DNA of 64,000 nucleotides from Salinimicrobium gaetbulicola. Lineage in GTDB: Bacteria > Bacteroidota > Bacteroidia > Flavobacteriales > Flavobacteriaceae. This document shows, one piece after another, positions 8,668 to 17,056 of this stretch (positions are counted from its first letter, which is position 1; each line of letters opens with the position of its first letter). The stretch is taken from the NCBI RefSeq assembly GCF_042676025.1, contig NZ_JBHTJP010000032.1, positions 1,178,001 through 1,242,000 of the forward strand. Direction: 5' to 3'. Under the pieces are notes generated by a model. The model saw only the letters and a list, made by a program, of their open reading frames with translations. It searched no databases and had not been told where the DNA came from. The translations under genes and the position numbers were made by a program.

Positions 8668-10336
8668 AAGTTAAGGCTAGGTCAAGCATTTCTTCATCAA
8701 TGAACTTCTGGTATTGTTCTTCGGAAAACAGGCTGAACCTGCCCTTCTCCCTGAACTTTTCCAGTTTCGCGAAATTCGGTATTCCTTTATAGTCCCTTAT
8801 ATAGGTATAATAGCCTCTGTTCTTCAAAAAGGCAGTGGAACTCAGGTTATCGTTACCTCGCTCGTGTTTGAAAATGACCGTTACTTCATTTCCTATTTCA
8901 GGTTGGGTCAGGTATTTCCCATCTGTCTTCGTTAGCAGGTCTGTAACATCCTGCCCATTCTCATCTACCGCAAATGACGGCTCCAATACAACCTCTTTTA
9001 ATGGAACATTTTCTGAAAAATCTATTCCGGCGCGATCAATTTCCCAGAACATAAAACCGGTTTCGAGTTTTAGAACAACATTTTCCTGCATGTCACCTGT
9101 CAGGTCTATTGGCACCACCATATCCCTGAAAGCGAGAGGTCCAACAGTGATCACCTGCTCAACCAGGTCCCAGCCGTCATTGGTCTTTAAATAGACGGAA
9201 AGCGGAATATTTTGATCTACCGCCCATTGTTTAGATTCCTCTCCGGGCATTTCCAATTGATCCTTCTGAAAAGTGTTGTAATAGTACCCGAACTGTTCAT
9301 TGAATTTTCCGAAAGTATAATCCAGCCAGAAAGAATTTTTAGCAGTAAGAAAAAGTTTTGCCTGTTTTGCTCCTGCAGGTTTTGCAAATTCCAGGATCAA
9401 ACTTCTGGAACCGTCTGCGGTTCCAGATCCTGAATCAAATAAAAATGACTTTGAATCCTGCTCAAGCAGTACCGGAAGAGCCTCGTTTAGATCATCATAG
9501 GTTGCCTTTTCCGGTGCCTGTATTTGGGAAAAACTATGGGGTTTCCCCTTCTTATCCAGAAGAACCTGTACATCTTCGGGATGCTCTAAAACGATCAGTT
9601 GCAGCAGGTCTGTATGTTGAATTTCATACAGTTCATTGGTAACTTTTATGATATATTCCTCGTCGGCGGTATTCAGCCGGGGCATCGGCAGGTAGTCGTC
9701 CCGCTGGATATTAGGAGTGATAGCTCCGGGATATAATTCTCCCTGGAAAACGTATTCCCGGCCATCCTTCACGTAAATGAACGGACACGAGCTTTTTGTT
9801 AAAGCAACAATAGCTACTGCAACAGCCATGACAGCTACAGTGGTGCCCACCACATTAATAACCGACTTTCCGGTATTCGGATTATTGACCGAAACAGAAT
9901 CCATCTCGGAAAAAGGAATGCTCACCTCGTCACCCAGGGTAAAGTTCAGGTCCTGGCTCGTATAAAAATGTACTTCATTCAATGGATCCTTTGATCCTCG
10001 TTTATATCTGTAGGTCTTATTATTTTGAGGTTGTGGCAAGTTGTGCCTTTCATTAATTGCGGTAAGTTTCCCCTTTAATTCTTTTTTATCATCATCCACG
10101 GTCACCTCATTGAGATGCATCATTTGATTTCCCGAATGAATGATAACGTATCTCTCTTCGGGTTCAAGCTTTTTTATCTGGATCTCAGGCGGTGTATTTA
10201 AAGGAGTCTTCTTCACCTTATAATAGGAACAGCCACTAAAACCCAGGAACACCAGCAAAAGAATAAACGACAGAAGCCGACTTCCGGTAAATTTATGAAG
10301 TCGCAGGACCAGACAGATAAACCTGATTGATTTCAT
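8657..10336 (-). CDS. Large lipoprotein of unknown function, operon partner of the radical SAM gene
   Basis: 559 residues. A basic N-region and hydrophobic stretch end at lipobox Cys36 (GFSGC), so it is an exported lipoprotein. Residues about 45-135 form a beta-rich domain ending SIPFSEMDSV. A glycine/valine-rich hydrophobic segment (about 150-180, VVGTTVAVMAVAVAI) follows and could cross or insert in a membrane. Directly after it comes SSCPFIYVKDGREYVFQGEL, which looks like the conserved core of the family. The long C-terminal part is beta-rich with no recognised enzyme motif. The stop overlaps the start of the radical SAM gene. Function unknown; a role as substrate, receptor or scaffold for the radical SAM product is inference from the overlap only. 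Confidence 0.8.
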   Translation of the reverse strand: MKSIRFICLVLRLHKFTGSRLLSFILLLVFLGFSGCSYYKVKKTPLNTPPEIQIKKLEPEERYVIIHSGNQMMHLNEVTVDDDKKELKGKLTAINERHNLPQPQNNKTYRYKRGSKDPLNEVHFYTSQDLNFTLGDEVSIPFSEMDSVSVNNPNTGKSVINVVGTTVAVMAVAVAIVALTKSSCPFIYVKDGREYVFQGELYPGAITPNIQRDDYLPMPRLNTADEEYIIKVTNELYEIQHTDLLQLIVLEHPEDVQVLLDKKGKPHSFSQIQAPEKATYDDLNEALPVLLEQDSKSFLFDSGSGTADGSRSLILEFAKPAGAKQAKLFLTAKNSFWLDYTFGKFNEQFGYYYNTFQKDQLEMPGEESKQWAVDQNIPLSVYLKTNDGWDLVEQVITVGPLAFRDMVVPIDLTGDMQENVVLKLETGFMFWEIDRAGIDFSENVPLKEVVLEPSFAVDENGQDVTDLLTKTDGKYLTQPEIGNEVTVIFKHERGNDNLSSTAFLKNRGYYTYIRDYKGIPNFAKLEKFREKGRFSLFSEEQYQKFIDEEMLDLALTYGN

Positions 10337-10435
10337 AATATATAGAATAAAAAGTTACGTCCTGAACGCTCTTATCCTGCTGAAAACCAGATAATAAAAA
10401 CGGTAATGTGGAGGGATTCTATCTAATTTAAGAAA

Positions 10436-10473
10436 AAAAATCAGTCATTAATATTTTTAAGTGACTGATTTTT
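10436..10473. terminator. Bidirectional hairpin in the 10.34-10.75 kb intergenic region
   Basis: A 12-bp perfect stem, aaaaatcagtca (10436-10447) pairing with tgactgattttt (10462-10473), encloses a 14-nt AT-rich loop. Flanking A and T runs allow it to act as an intrinsic terminator in both directions. Both flanking genes run on the minus strand, so it probably ends the transcript of the 10751-11284 lipoprotein gene. Confidence 0.6.
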
Positions 10474-10558
10474 AGATTATTCCTGTAGAAAAAGTATATC
10501 GAATGATCTTTCCCTGTCGAGGAAGTATTATCCAACCTGAGCTCGACAAGGGACTAAG

Positions 10559-10680
10559 CCGTCAGTTCGGGTGTTGTTGTGAAACGCGGTGAACAAAAAT
10601 GTACCGAGAACAGAGGCGTCTCTGAAATTCCTTGTGTTCGGAACAATCCCGATAATAATTGGGCTCACTCGAACTGACGG
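10559..10680. repeat. Intergenic element bounded by 15-bp inverted repeats
   Basis: The element starts with ccgtcagttcgggtg and ends with cactcgaactgacgg, which are reverse complements except for one base. The interior includes cgagaacagaggc, shared with the elements near 20.5 and 20.9 kb. There is no coding potential. It lies in the 414-bp gap 10337-10750, which otherwise holds only the hairpin at 10436. This looks like one copy of a dispersed non-autonomous element or REP-like sequence. Confidence 0.65.
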
Positions 10681-10750
10681 GGAAGTTCAGAAGGGTGTCA
10701 AAAATGTCATTTTTGATTTGTACTTGGGTGGAATGACTTAGGTAAAAAAT

Positions 10751-11284
10751 CTATTCGTAAGTGTAATAGAATTTCCCATTGGTAATCGTATAATTTGGGG
10801 TAGCAGAGTCATCATAAAGCTCGGCGACCGTGGTGAACTCAAAAGTTCCTTGGACCGTTTTTGCCGACGTATTTACATCTGTAATGACAATGGTTCCTTC
10901 TTTTGTGTCCGTTGGATCTTCACTTGAAGGATGGACGAAACCAATGTAATGTGAGGGTTTTTCCTCAAAGGTTTCCTTCCCGATCGCATAAGTACCAACG
11001 GCTATATCGCTTTTCTTCAGCCAAATGTTGATCTCGGTAAGCGTATCCCATTCGTAACCCTTTCTCGCTTGCAGCAAAATATATTCTTCGGTAGGATACC
11101 TGTTCCAAATGGTATAATCGGAAAATTCATTATCCCCAAAAGGCGTGTTGGCCTGGAAGAGCTCGCCGTTGATCTCAGCCGTCATGGCGAATTCCGGAGT
11201 GGGCTCTTTCTCATCATCAGATTCTGAAGTGGAGCAGGAAAAAAGACATAATAATACGGCCGTAAGGAGGAAAAATTTCTTCAT
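10751..11284 (-). CDS. Lipoprotein, DUF6252-like
   Basis: 177 residues with a short signal peptide ending in lipobox Cys17 (CLFSCSTSE), then an acidic linker (ESDDEKEPTPE). The remainder is a beta-sandwich-like domain starting FAMTAEINGELFQA and containing WLKKSDIAVGTYAIG, IGFVHPSSED and TVQGTFEFT. The pattern of a substituent 'ING' opening followed by 'GTYxIG' and 'vxGtFeFt' matches the DUF6252 type of Bacteroidota lipoproteins. It is monocistronic and exported to the periplasm or cell surface. Role unknown. Confidence 0.72.
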   Translation of the reverse strand: MKKFFLLTAVLLCLFSCSTSESDDEKEPTPEFAMTAEINGELFQANTPFGDNEFSDYTIWNRYPTEEYILLQARKGYEWDTLTEINIWLKKSDIAVGTYAIGKETFEEKPSHYIGFVHPSSEDPTDTKEGTIVITDVNTSAKTVQGTFEFTTVAELYDDSATPNYTITNGKFYYTYE

Positions 11285-11542
11285 TAGTTGGTTGTTTGGT
11301 TAGTTAAAAACAAGCCGATCCTACGTCGTAGGGAAGAAAAGTAAAAGCAGCCAATGATCTAATTTAGAAAATATCCTTAAAGTTTTTATCAAAAAAATGA
11401 AAATTATTTATCATTTTTAAAAAAATTCAACTCTTTAAGTATCACTACCATGAAATCAAAAAACATATTTTATAGATGATGCTTCACAGGAAACTGCGGG
11501 CATCGTTTTTTTTTGAGGGCGGAAAAATGTTCTTGTGAACTA

Positions 11543-12094
11543 TTATTTCAACGGAATAGAAAGCCCGACGGCAGCTGCCCCGGAAAATTGCTGCACGCTG
11601 TCGTGGAAATAGTATGTAAATTCGAGATTGACCCGGTGATCGGGTCCTAATCCTACTCCCAGCGTGAAAGGAAAATGGAATAAGAGTCCGCTTTGTTCTT
11701 TCCCGGTCAAGGGTGTATAGGTTTCAAATGAGCCCAGGGAAGCTCCATAGCCCAATTCAATATAAGGCGCAAACCAGGGAATAGGTGCGGTGATCCGTGT
11801 TTTTCCTCCAAATAAAGCGGCACTTGATGTTGACCTGTAACCTTTCTCCTTTTCTTCATCCTCAATTTTCTCGGCTATGATCATTCCCAGGTAGGCCCTG
11901 ACATCGATCCAGCTAGCCAGGTGAAGCACATATTCTCCCTGTGCATAAAATCCGGAACCTATAACATCATATTCATCATAGGGCGCACTTATTCCCATAC
12001 CTATGGAAACATCAACAGATCTTTCTTTAACAACCTGGGCATGTGCCCCGGTAGAACCCAGAATAAACAGGACTACCAGAAATAATTTTCTCAT
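11543..12094 (-). CDS. Outer-membrane beta-barrel protein, last gene of a four-gene envelope operon
   Basis: 183 residues with a cleavable signal peptide (cleavage probably after GAHA, before QVV). Strand-like segments with alternating aromatics (FYAQGEYVLHLA, FAPYIELGYGASLG, VNLEFTYYFHDS) suggest a small barrel of about eight strands. It ends GLSIPLK rather than in the usual aromatic residue, so insertion in the outer membrane is likely but not proven. The start lies 10 bp from the end of the preceding gene (12105-12533), pointing to co-transcription with the lipoproteins upstream. Function unknown. Confidence 0.68.
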   Translation of the reverse strand: MRKLFLVVLFILGSTGAHAQVVKERSVDVSIGMGISAPYDEYDVIGSGFYAQGEYVLHLASWIDVRAYLGMIIAEKIEDEEKEKGYRSTSSAALFGGKTRITAPIPWFAPYIELGYGASLGSFETYTPLTGKEQSGLLFHFPFTLGVGLGPDHRVNLEFTYYFHDSVQQFSGAAAVGLSIPLK

Positions 12095-12104
12095 ATAGCA
12101 GCAA

Positions 12105-12533
12105 TTAGTTGTACATCTCCGGGGTTACAGAGATCTCTGTGACGAATTCACCGTTCCTGTCAAAATAATTATAGTCAAGGGTAATATTATTATCACGGAA
12201 GACCTTGACATCCGGATTGATCTTCAAACTTTCGATAATTCCGGAGCGTATGTATTTGTTGACCGTGTCAAAATTAACTTCAGATCTTTCTGTTTCCAAC
12301 AGGGTGTAATAGTATATTAAATTCGTTTTCCCTTTGGAGGAAGCACTGTCTAACCTCGTCAACTGGTCGACCTGTATGGGGCTTTGTTTGTTTATTTCCA
12401 CAGCGACCTTTTTTAGTTCCTTTTCCATATCCGGCTTAAAAATTTGCTGTACCCCGTAATAGGTCAGGGCAAACGCAATTGCTCCAACTGCGAATCCTAT
12501 GATGTTCCCTTTTTTAGAAGCTTGTTTATCCAT
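12105..12533 (-). CDS. Membrane-anchored protein of unknown function
   Basis: 142 residues. A basic start (MDKQASKKGN) precedes one transmembrane helix (about residues 11-28), followed by a hydrophilic extracytoplasmic domain of about 110 residues. The latter half contains DYNYFDRNGEFVTEISVTPE, likely a beta-hairpin. No family recognised. It is third in the minus-strand operon 13812-11543, with 57 bp to the gene before and 10 bp to the gene after it. Confidence 0.62.
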   Translation of the reverse strand: MDKQASKKGNIIGFAVGAIAFALTYYGVQQIFKPDMEKELKKVAVEINKQSPIQVDQLTRLDSASSKGKTNLIYYYTLLETERSEVNFDTVNKYIRSGIIESLKINPDVKVFRDNNITLDYNYFDRNGEFVTEISVTPEMYN

Positions 12534-12590
12534 TTTTATTTTGCTTTGATTCTGAAATATTCTGCTAAGGAGATATTTTTAATTTGGAAT

Positions 12591-13292
12591 TTATCCTTTC
12601 AACGGATCGTATTCTATTACTTTTGGAGCTTCAGCGCCCAGGTCAATATAAAAAATATGAGACCCGTCTTTTTCATCGAAATCCTTGTCTCCATCGGTAT
12701 CCTCCCGGGTTTTAAAATAAACCCGGTTCATTTCGTCGATTATGGTGAATTCCTCAAAATTCTGATCTTTAGCAGTAAGCTTTCTAAAGTTCCCTCCACT
12801 GATCGTACTTATGTACAGGGAACTGACATCTTTTGAATCTAGCTTATCATCCCCATTCGAGTCGCGGTCACACACCTCATAAAGGAGGAATTCCTTCCCC
12901 GTATTTTGGAAGATCCCTCTAAGAAACTGCACCGAAGTGATGATGACCTTTTCATTTGTAAGCGTCAGCATTTCTTCGGAATCCACCTGCTGAAATTTGA
13001 TATTGGTAAATCTCCCGTTAATGGCATCTGAAGACCTGTAAACTCCTGCTGAAGTTCCCGAGCTGTAATAGCCTGAACTCCTCAAACTAAGATCTCCAAT
13101 AGGGTGTAACAGGTAATCTGTACTGTCGATCTGTACCGGAAGGTGAGCCACCACCTTCAATTCTTCAGTTTCCGGCTCTGGTTGAGATCCTGAAGCCAGG
13201 GGCCTTTCGAGTTTGTCTACGCAGCTTGTAAGTAACAGCGATATAAAAAGAATAAGGAAGAGTTTCTGATATGTAAATTGATTAAGTATCAT
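12591..13292 (-). CDS. Lipoprotein with two EF-hand-like calcium loops
   Basis: The ATG at 13292 is chosen because it gives a proper lipoprotein signal (hydrophobic run ending LLTSCVD); a longer reading to 13433 would run through the upstream gene. The product is 233 residues. Two Asp-rich loops stand out: DRDSNGDDKLDSKD and DTDGDKDFDEKDG, each followed by a strand (LYIST, IFYIDL). Loops of this kind occur in PD40/TolB-like propeller blades of Bacteroidota and in dockerins, and are expected to bind Ca2+. Four bases separate it from the preceding gene. It probably sits in the outer membrane; partner unknown. Confidence 0.72.
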   Translation of the reverse strand: MILNQFTYQKLFLILFISLLLTSCVDKLERPLASGSQPEPETEELKVVAHLPVQIDSTDYLLHPIGDLSLRSSGYYSSGTSAGVYRSSDAINGRFTNIKFQQVDSEEMLTLTNEKVIITSVQFLRGIFQNTGKEFLLYEVCDRDSNGDDKLDSKDVSSLYISTISGGNFRKLTAKDQNFEEFTIIDEMNRVYFKTREDTDGDKDFDEKDGSHIFYIDLGAEAPKVIEYDPLKG

Positions 13293-13296
13293 TAAA

Positions 13297-13812
13297 TTAA
13301 AGTTTATTGACCAGGAGATATTGCACATCCACGAACTCGATCGAATTAATTCCGTAATCCAATGACTCCTCCAGGTCATAGGTGAGGATACAACTGGAGC
13401 CGGCGGCAATCTCATAGCAGGGTACCGCAGCATCTCTGGAATAACTTAGCGTAGAAACCATACCGTTAATATTGACCGTTAAAACCGGCACTCCCGTTAT
13501 GGGATGATCATTGGGATTATCCAGCCTGATCTCAAACTGAAGCCTGCTAGTATTGTTACCTGTGTCTGGGGTAAAAACAAAACTCAGCACTTCGTAAGAG
13601 AAGTTTTCCAATTTTACCGGCTCGATCAATACAGCCTCCTCGGGTTCTGATGCGTCACATGGCACCTCTTGCGTAGTATCATAGCTATACGCCTGATTAT
13701 TCACATAATAAAATTGAGGAATGGTAATGGTCTTCATACAATCATCATCTGTAGAGCATCCCACATTTAGGGCTGCCAGGCATACGAAGAGAAAAGGAAG
13801 GAAGTTTTTCAT
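13297..13812 (-). CDS. Lipoprotein of unknown function, first gene of envelope operon
   Basis: 171 residues with a signal peptide ending at lipobox Cys19 (ALNVGCSTDDDC). The mature part has a cluster of acidic residues and then a beta-sandwich-like domain (LQFEIRLDNPNDHPITGVPVLTV..., SILTYDLEES), similar in feel to late-embryogenesis/WHy-like or Ig-like folds, though no family is assigned. Two extra cysteines (CYEIAAGSSC) could form a disulfide. It heads the operon with 12591-13292, 12105-12533 and 11543-12094, and a 292-bp gap upstream is free for its promoter. Confidence 0.7.
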   Translation of the reverse strand: MKNFLPFLFVCLAALNVGCSTDDDCMKTITIPQFYYVNNQAYSYDTTQEVPCDASEPEEAVLIEPVKLENFSYEVLSFVFTPDTGNNTSRLQFEIRLDNPNDHPITGVPVLTVNINGMVSTLSYSRDAAVPCYEIAAGSSCILTYDLEESLDYGINSIEFVDVQYLLVNKL

Positions 13813-14104
13813 GTTTGGGGCTTAGGTAATAGTTTATTTGAGACTGAAATAACTGGCTTCGCGGAGCGTGCCTTCTTATAATGAACTAATGATAAGAGCG
13901 ATCATCAAAGTCACGATAAAAAATACCAACTCCCCATAAATTGCAGTGGCTCCAGGATGTAGGGAAGAAAAGCCGGATCCGCTGCAATATCTAAATTATA
14001 AAATTTTCTTAAAATAATTGAGGGTCCGTTAATAAAAGTTTAATGCTTCCAATCAAATTTTTTAGACCCTGTAAAAACCTGAAAGATCCAGGCCTGAAGG
14101 CGGG

Positions 14105-14623
14105 CTACTTTTTTCTTAATTCCTCAATTTCATACAGCAACCTCTTTCTTTCTTTATCCTCGTATTCTTTCATCTTCTGTTCTGCTGTTTTCTCATCAAC
14201 CTCATGACCGGGAAAAGGCGGCGGCGGAGGCGGATACAGATAAGGTCTTTTGAACATTCGGGTTGGACTGCATATGCTGGCATAAAAACTTTTACCAGAC
14301 ACCAGACCGTAAAATAAGCCGTCTCCTTCCTCTGCGAAATAATAATCGCAACTGGACCCTTCATAACCCGGTTTTAAAACCTGCCCGACGTTTAAACTTC
14401 CTTTAAAAACTTCCTTAACCTCGATCCTTAGTCCATTAGCGTCTTTAACGATCTTGCCGATGAATATTTCCTCGTAATAACTGAAACTGTCTTCAATTAA
14501 TTTGTCGTGATCTTCCATGGAGGCACAATCACAAGCGAGCGCCGGGGCTGACTGAAGCATGAAAATAAGGATCAGTATTTGGGCAGGGCGCATCATAGCT
14601 TTCGAAATAAAATTTTTGATCAT
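14105..14623 (-). CDS. Secreted protein with netrin/TIMP-like N-terminus and polyproline tail
   Basis: 172 residues. The signal peptide is predicted to end at PALA, leaving a mature N-terminus of CDCAS. A CxC at the very N-terminus followed by a short beta domain (IFIGKIVK, IEVKEVFKG, PGYEGSSCDYYF, LVSGKSFYASIC) is the pattern of NTR/TIMP-like domains, where the first Cys is disulfide-bonded and its amino group may contact metal. A YPPPPPPFPG stretch and a highly charged helical tail (about residues 145-172) follow. Probably periplasmic or surface-exposed. The fold assignment is by motif and protease inhibition is not claimed. Confidence 0.66.
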   Translation of the reverse strand: MIKNFISKAMMRPAQILILIFMLQSAPALACDCASMEDHDKLIEDSFSYYEEIFIGKIVKDANGLRIEVKEVFKGSLNVGQVLKPGYEGSSCDYYFAEEGDGLFYGLVSGKSFYASICSPTRMFKRPYLYPPPPPPFPGHEVDEKTAEQKMKEYEDKERKRLLYEIEELRKK

Positions 14624-14659
14624 ATAGTCAGAGCCACTTTAACGAAACCTGGTATGGCT

Positions 14660-14680
14660 GCCGCAGGCGCAAAGTCAGGA
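14660..14680. repeat. 21-bp direct repeat, copy 1
   Basis: An exact 21-base sequence beginning gccgcaggcgcaaag; the second exact copy is at 15781-15801. The two bracket the alpha/beta hydrolase gene. Confidence 0.75.
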
Positions 14681-14718
14681 TAAAATAAGACTATTTTGTC
14701 AGAACATTTCCGTACCTC

Positions 14719-15699
14719 CTAATTTAAAATATACTCTTCAATCCTACGTAACACCTCTTCATCCTTTACAATGTTCAAATGGTTCACATTTTCTATGACC
14801 TGTACCTCAGTATAGCCGGAAGCGGGACTGAAGACCTCTTTAAATTTATCGGGATAAAAACTTTCATCTTCACCCCCCACTAAGACCAGGGAACTTGTTT
14901 GAAGTTTCGCAATGTCCTCTTCATAATTCCTGGGTGCAAAGTTTACTGCCATCCGATAAGAATAAGATCCAGCTTGCAAAGAATCCTGGTAGGCCGGCGG
15001 CCTGTTAAAGAACAGCACCGGTTTTTCATTGAATCCCTGAATACCCAGAGTATTCAACATGGCTATTCCAACCCATCTTTTGATACCGACTGTTACCCAG
15101 CCACCACTATTCTGTTTTACAGTAGGGGATTCATGTCCCAGGTAAGGCGCGATCATTATAGCTTTATCAACTTTTGCTAAGTTAGAACCGGTAACATATC
15201 TTAAAACCAAACCACCTCCTGATGAATGTCCCGCTAAAATAATTTTCTGAGCCCCCAAACTATCTTTTGCGTATTTGACAATATCTTCAATATCCTCTTC
15301 CAATTGACCAATATATTTTATGTCAGGCTGATGTTTAAGATTGCGGCCATGCCCCCTCAGGTCCGGTGTAATTACGGTAGCGATGCTGTCTTGAGAGATC
15401 TTTCCGGCTAATAGTTCCAGGTACCGGCTTTCAGATCCGCTGCCATGGATTAAGATCAAAACGGTATTGGACCGGCCAGGATAAATTTTACTGTACAATT
15501 CACTGTTATCACGCATTTTGATCCACTGCTCATATTTATCATACGTTTTTACCGAAAGCGTATCAATAGAACTGTAATCGTAGTTTTCGACATTTTTCTT
15601 TCTTTCAATTGGCCAGTTTATGAGCGTAAATGCCGTAATAAAGAATAAACATACATTCACCGCTAAAAAGATAAGTACCCGCTTTAAAATTTTGTTCAT
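14719..15699 (-). CDS. Membrane-anchored or exported alpha/beta hydrolase
   Basis: 326 residues with an uncleaved hydrophobic N-terminal helix or signal (about residues 7-28), so the enzyme faces the periplasm or is membrane-tethered. The oxyanion segment is LIHGSGSESRY, the nucleophile elbow is AGHSSGGG (G-x-S-x-G, Ser around residue 167), the acid is probably in VGGEDESFYP and the catalytic His in NVNHLNI near residue 309. It resembles the monoglyceride lipase/lysophospholipase branch; substrate unknown. It is flanked by 21-bp direct repeats (14660-14680, 15781-15801). Confidence 0.82.
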   Translation of the reverse strand: MNKILKRVLIFLAVNVCLFFITAFTLINWPIERKKNVENYDYSSIDTLSVKTYDKYEQWIKMRDNSELYSKIYPGRSNTVLILIHGSGSESRYLELLAGKISQDSIATVITPDLRGHGRNLKHQPDIKYIGQLEEDIEDIVKYAKDSLGAQKIILAGHSSGGGLVLRYVTGSNLAKVDKAIMIAPYLGHESPTVKQNSGGWVTVGIKRWVGIAMLNTLGIQGFNEKPVLFFNRPPAYQDSLQAGSYSYRMAVNFAPRNYEEDIAKLQTSSLVLVGGEDESFYPDKFKEVFSPASGYTEVQVIENVNHLNIVKDEEVLRRIEEYILN

Positions 15700-15780
15700 G
15701 GTTAGATATTGATTTATAACTAAAAGTATTTTTAGCCATTGATCCTTCTTAAAACAATGGCTGAGTTACCACATATTGGT

Positions 15781-15801
15781 GCCGCAGGCGCAAAGTCAGG
15801 A
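15781..15801. repeat. 21-bp direct repeat, copy 2, with GC-rich extension
   Basis: Exact second copy of the 14660-14680 repeat. It continues into a further internal duplication, actttgcggagc, present twice between 15802 and 15831. Non-coding. Confidence 0.7.
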
Positions 15802-15843
15802 GACTTTGCGGAGCCGGGACTTTGCGGAGCGGGGCAACTGGCT

Positions 15844-16809
15844 TTATTGAACGAACAAAAATTTATACAATACATTGGATAATATTCCAATAATTAAACT
15901 CAAGATAATCGTTCCGAAATATTTTGCCCACCTTCTCTTGTATGATTTCAGTTTCTTTATTTTATGTTTTTCAGTTTCTTTTGTTAATCGGACAAAACTG
16001 GGGGAGCTAAAAATTTCGAATCTTTCTAATATCACAATAGTGATTCTAGTTAAAACGTATATTCCGAAAAATAGAAAAATTAGATTTCCGTAATGTTTGA
16101 CCAAAACTGATGTATCTGTTACATCTAAAATTTGGTTTGTTTTACTAATACTAAAGATTAATGTAATTCCAAATAAAAATACAGAAACTATATTTTCAAC
16201 TGCGTCATCATTGTATTTGAAGAAGTCTAAAAATTTAGAGTCTTTGTTTGTAATAGTATTTATATGTTTTGACAATAACCCTTCAATATCTGCTCCCCAA
16301 GTGCGTGCTGTATGAGAGATTCTAAATCCCACAACATTGCGGTATGGGTGATAAAACTCGTCCATACTTCCCACAGGATTACCATCATTTGATGTTTGGA
16401 AAGAAATAGAGATCTCTTGTTTTTCGAACGAATCTTTATCTCGAAATTTTAATAGATATTGCCAAGTAAGATGCACTGAAACCGATACTAATGGTAATGT
16501 TTCGTTATAATTTACTAAATGGTCAAATCCGTTAAGTGTTACTGTGGAGTTGTCATCATAATAAATTGTGGCTCTGAATTGAATTAACCTGGAATCATTT
16601 TGTTGATTGATCCTCTGATGAAGTAATTGATATAAAGCTATCAAGTTATCTTTATCAATATCAAAAGTACCTGTGAAACGTTTAGTGATAGTTTGAGGTT
16701 TGCCTAATAAACTGACTATAAAATCCTTGAATTGTTCTTCATTAAACGGTAAAGCAACTTGTCCAGAAGTTGTTTGGTAAGGATTCGAACTTTGGTTGTT
16801 TTCAATCAT
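15844..16809 (-). CDS. AT-rich membrane protein of unknown function
   Basis: 321 residues: a soluble N-terminal domain of about 200 residues and three transmembrane helices (about 208-225, 235-260 and 295-315). The cytoplasmic loop between the last two is strongly basic (KETEKHKIKKLKSYKRRW). The soluble part includes TITKRFTGTFDIDKDNLI, then a stretch on beta-rich binding (TIYYDDNSTVTLNGF) and HTARTWGADIEGLL. The gene is clearly more AT-rich than its neighbours and has no operon partner, suggesting acquisition by transfer. No family recognised. Confidence 0.65.
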   Translation of the reverse strand: MIENNQSSNPYQTTSGQVALPFNEEQFKDFIVSLLGKPQTITKRFTGTFDIDKDNLIALYQLLHQRINQQNDSRLIQFRATIYYDDNSTVTLNGFDHLVNYNETLPLVSVSVHLTWQYLLKFRDKDSFEKQEISISFQTSNDGNPVGSMDEFYHPYRNVVGFRISHTARTWGADIEGLLSKHINTITNKDSKFLDFFKYNDDAVENIVSVFLFGITLIFSISKTNQILDVTDTSVLVKHYGNLIFLFFGIYVLTRITIVILERFEIFSSPSFVRLTKETEKHKIKKLKSYKRRWAKYFGTIILSLIIGILSNVLYKFLFVQ

Positions 16810-16902
16810 ATGTGTATTCTTTTTTTTCAGCTTGTTGCCAACGTACTACTAAATGCACTCTGTTACGTTAATATGTATTACACCGGTTAAAAACCGGTTA
16901 TT

Positions 16903-16910
16903 TATATTTG
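16903..16910 (+). promoter_or_regulatory. -7 promoter element (TATATTTG) upstream of the amidohydrolase
   Basis: An exact match to the Bacteroidota -7 consensus TAnnTTTG, pointing toward the gene at 17057. Just upstream, 882-898 of this kilobase (16882-16898) forms a 7-bp inverted repeat accggtt/aaccggt with a 3-nt spacer, which could be an operator. No good -33 element was seen. Confidence 0.4.
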
Positions 16911-17056
16911 TAGGGGGAATTGTTAAAAATAACATAATTTTCCTACATAACAGCTTTCCAAAAAGAAACTTTCAAACCCACATCTTCCTTTACCGCTTCT
17001 TAGAAAGAACCCTCAAAAATTCCCTATCTTGAGCGCTCTTAAAATTTTCATAACAC

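Noticed and set aside
8835..9194. Plus-strand ORF of 119 codons
   Set aside because: Lies wholly inside the lipoprotein gene on the other strand and shows no signature.
10686..10730. Short inverted repeat caaaaatg/catttttg
   Set aside because: Close to a palindrome by AT-richness, no U-tract of note and no nearby gene end that needs it.
13876..13955. Open hydrophobic stretch on the minus strand ending GELVFFIVTLMIALIISSL
   Set aside because: No convincing start codon; only a TTG deep in the hydrophobic part. Possibly a remnant of a small membrane protein.
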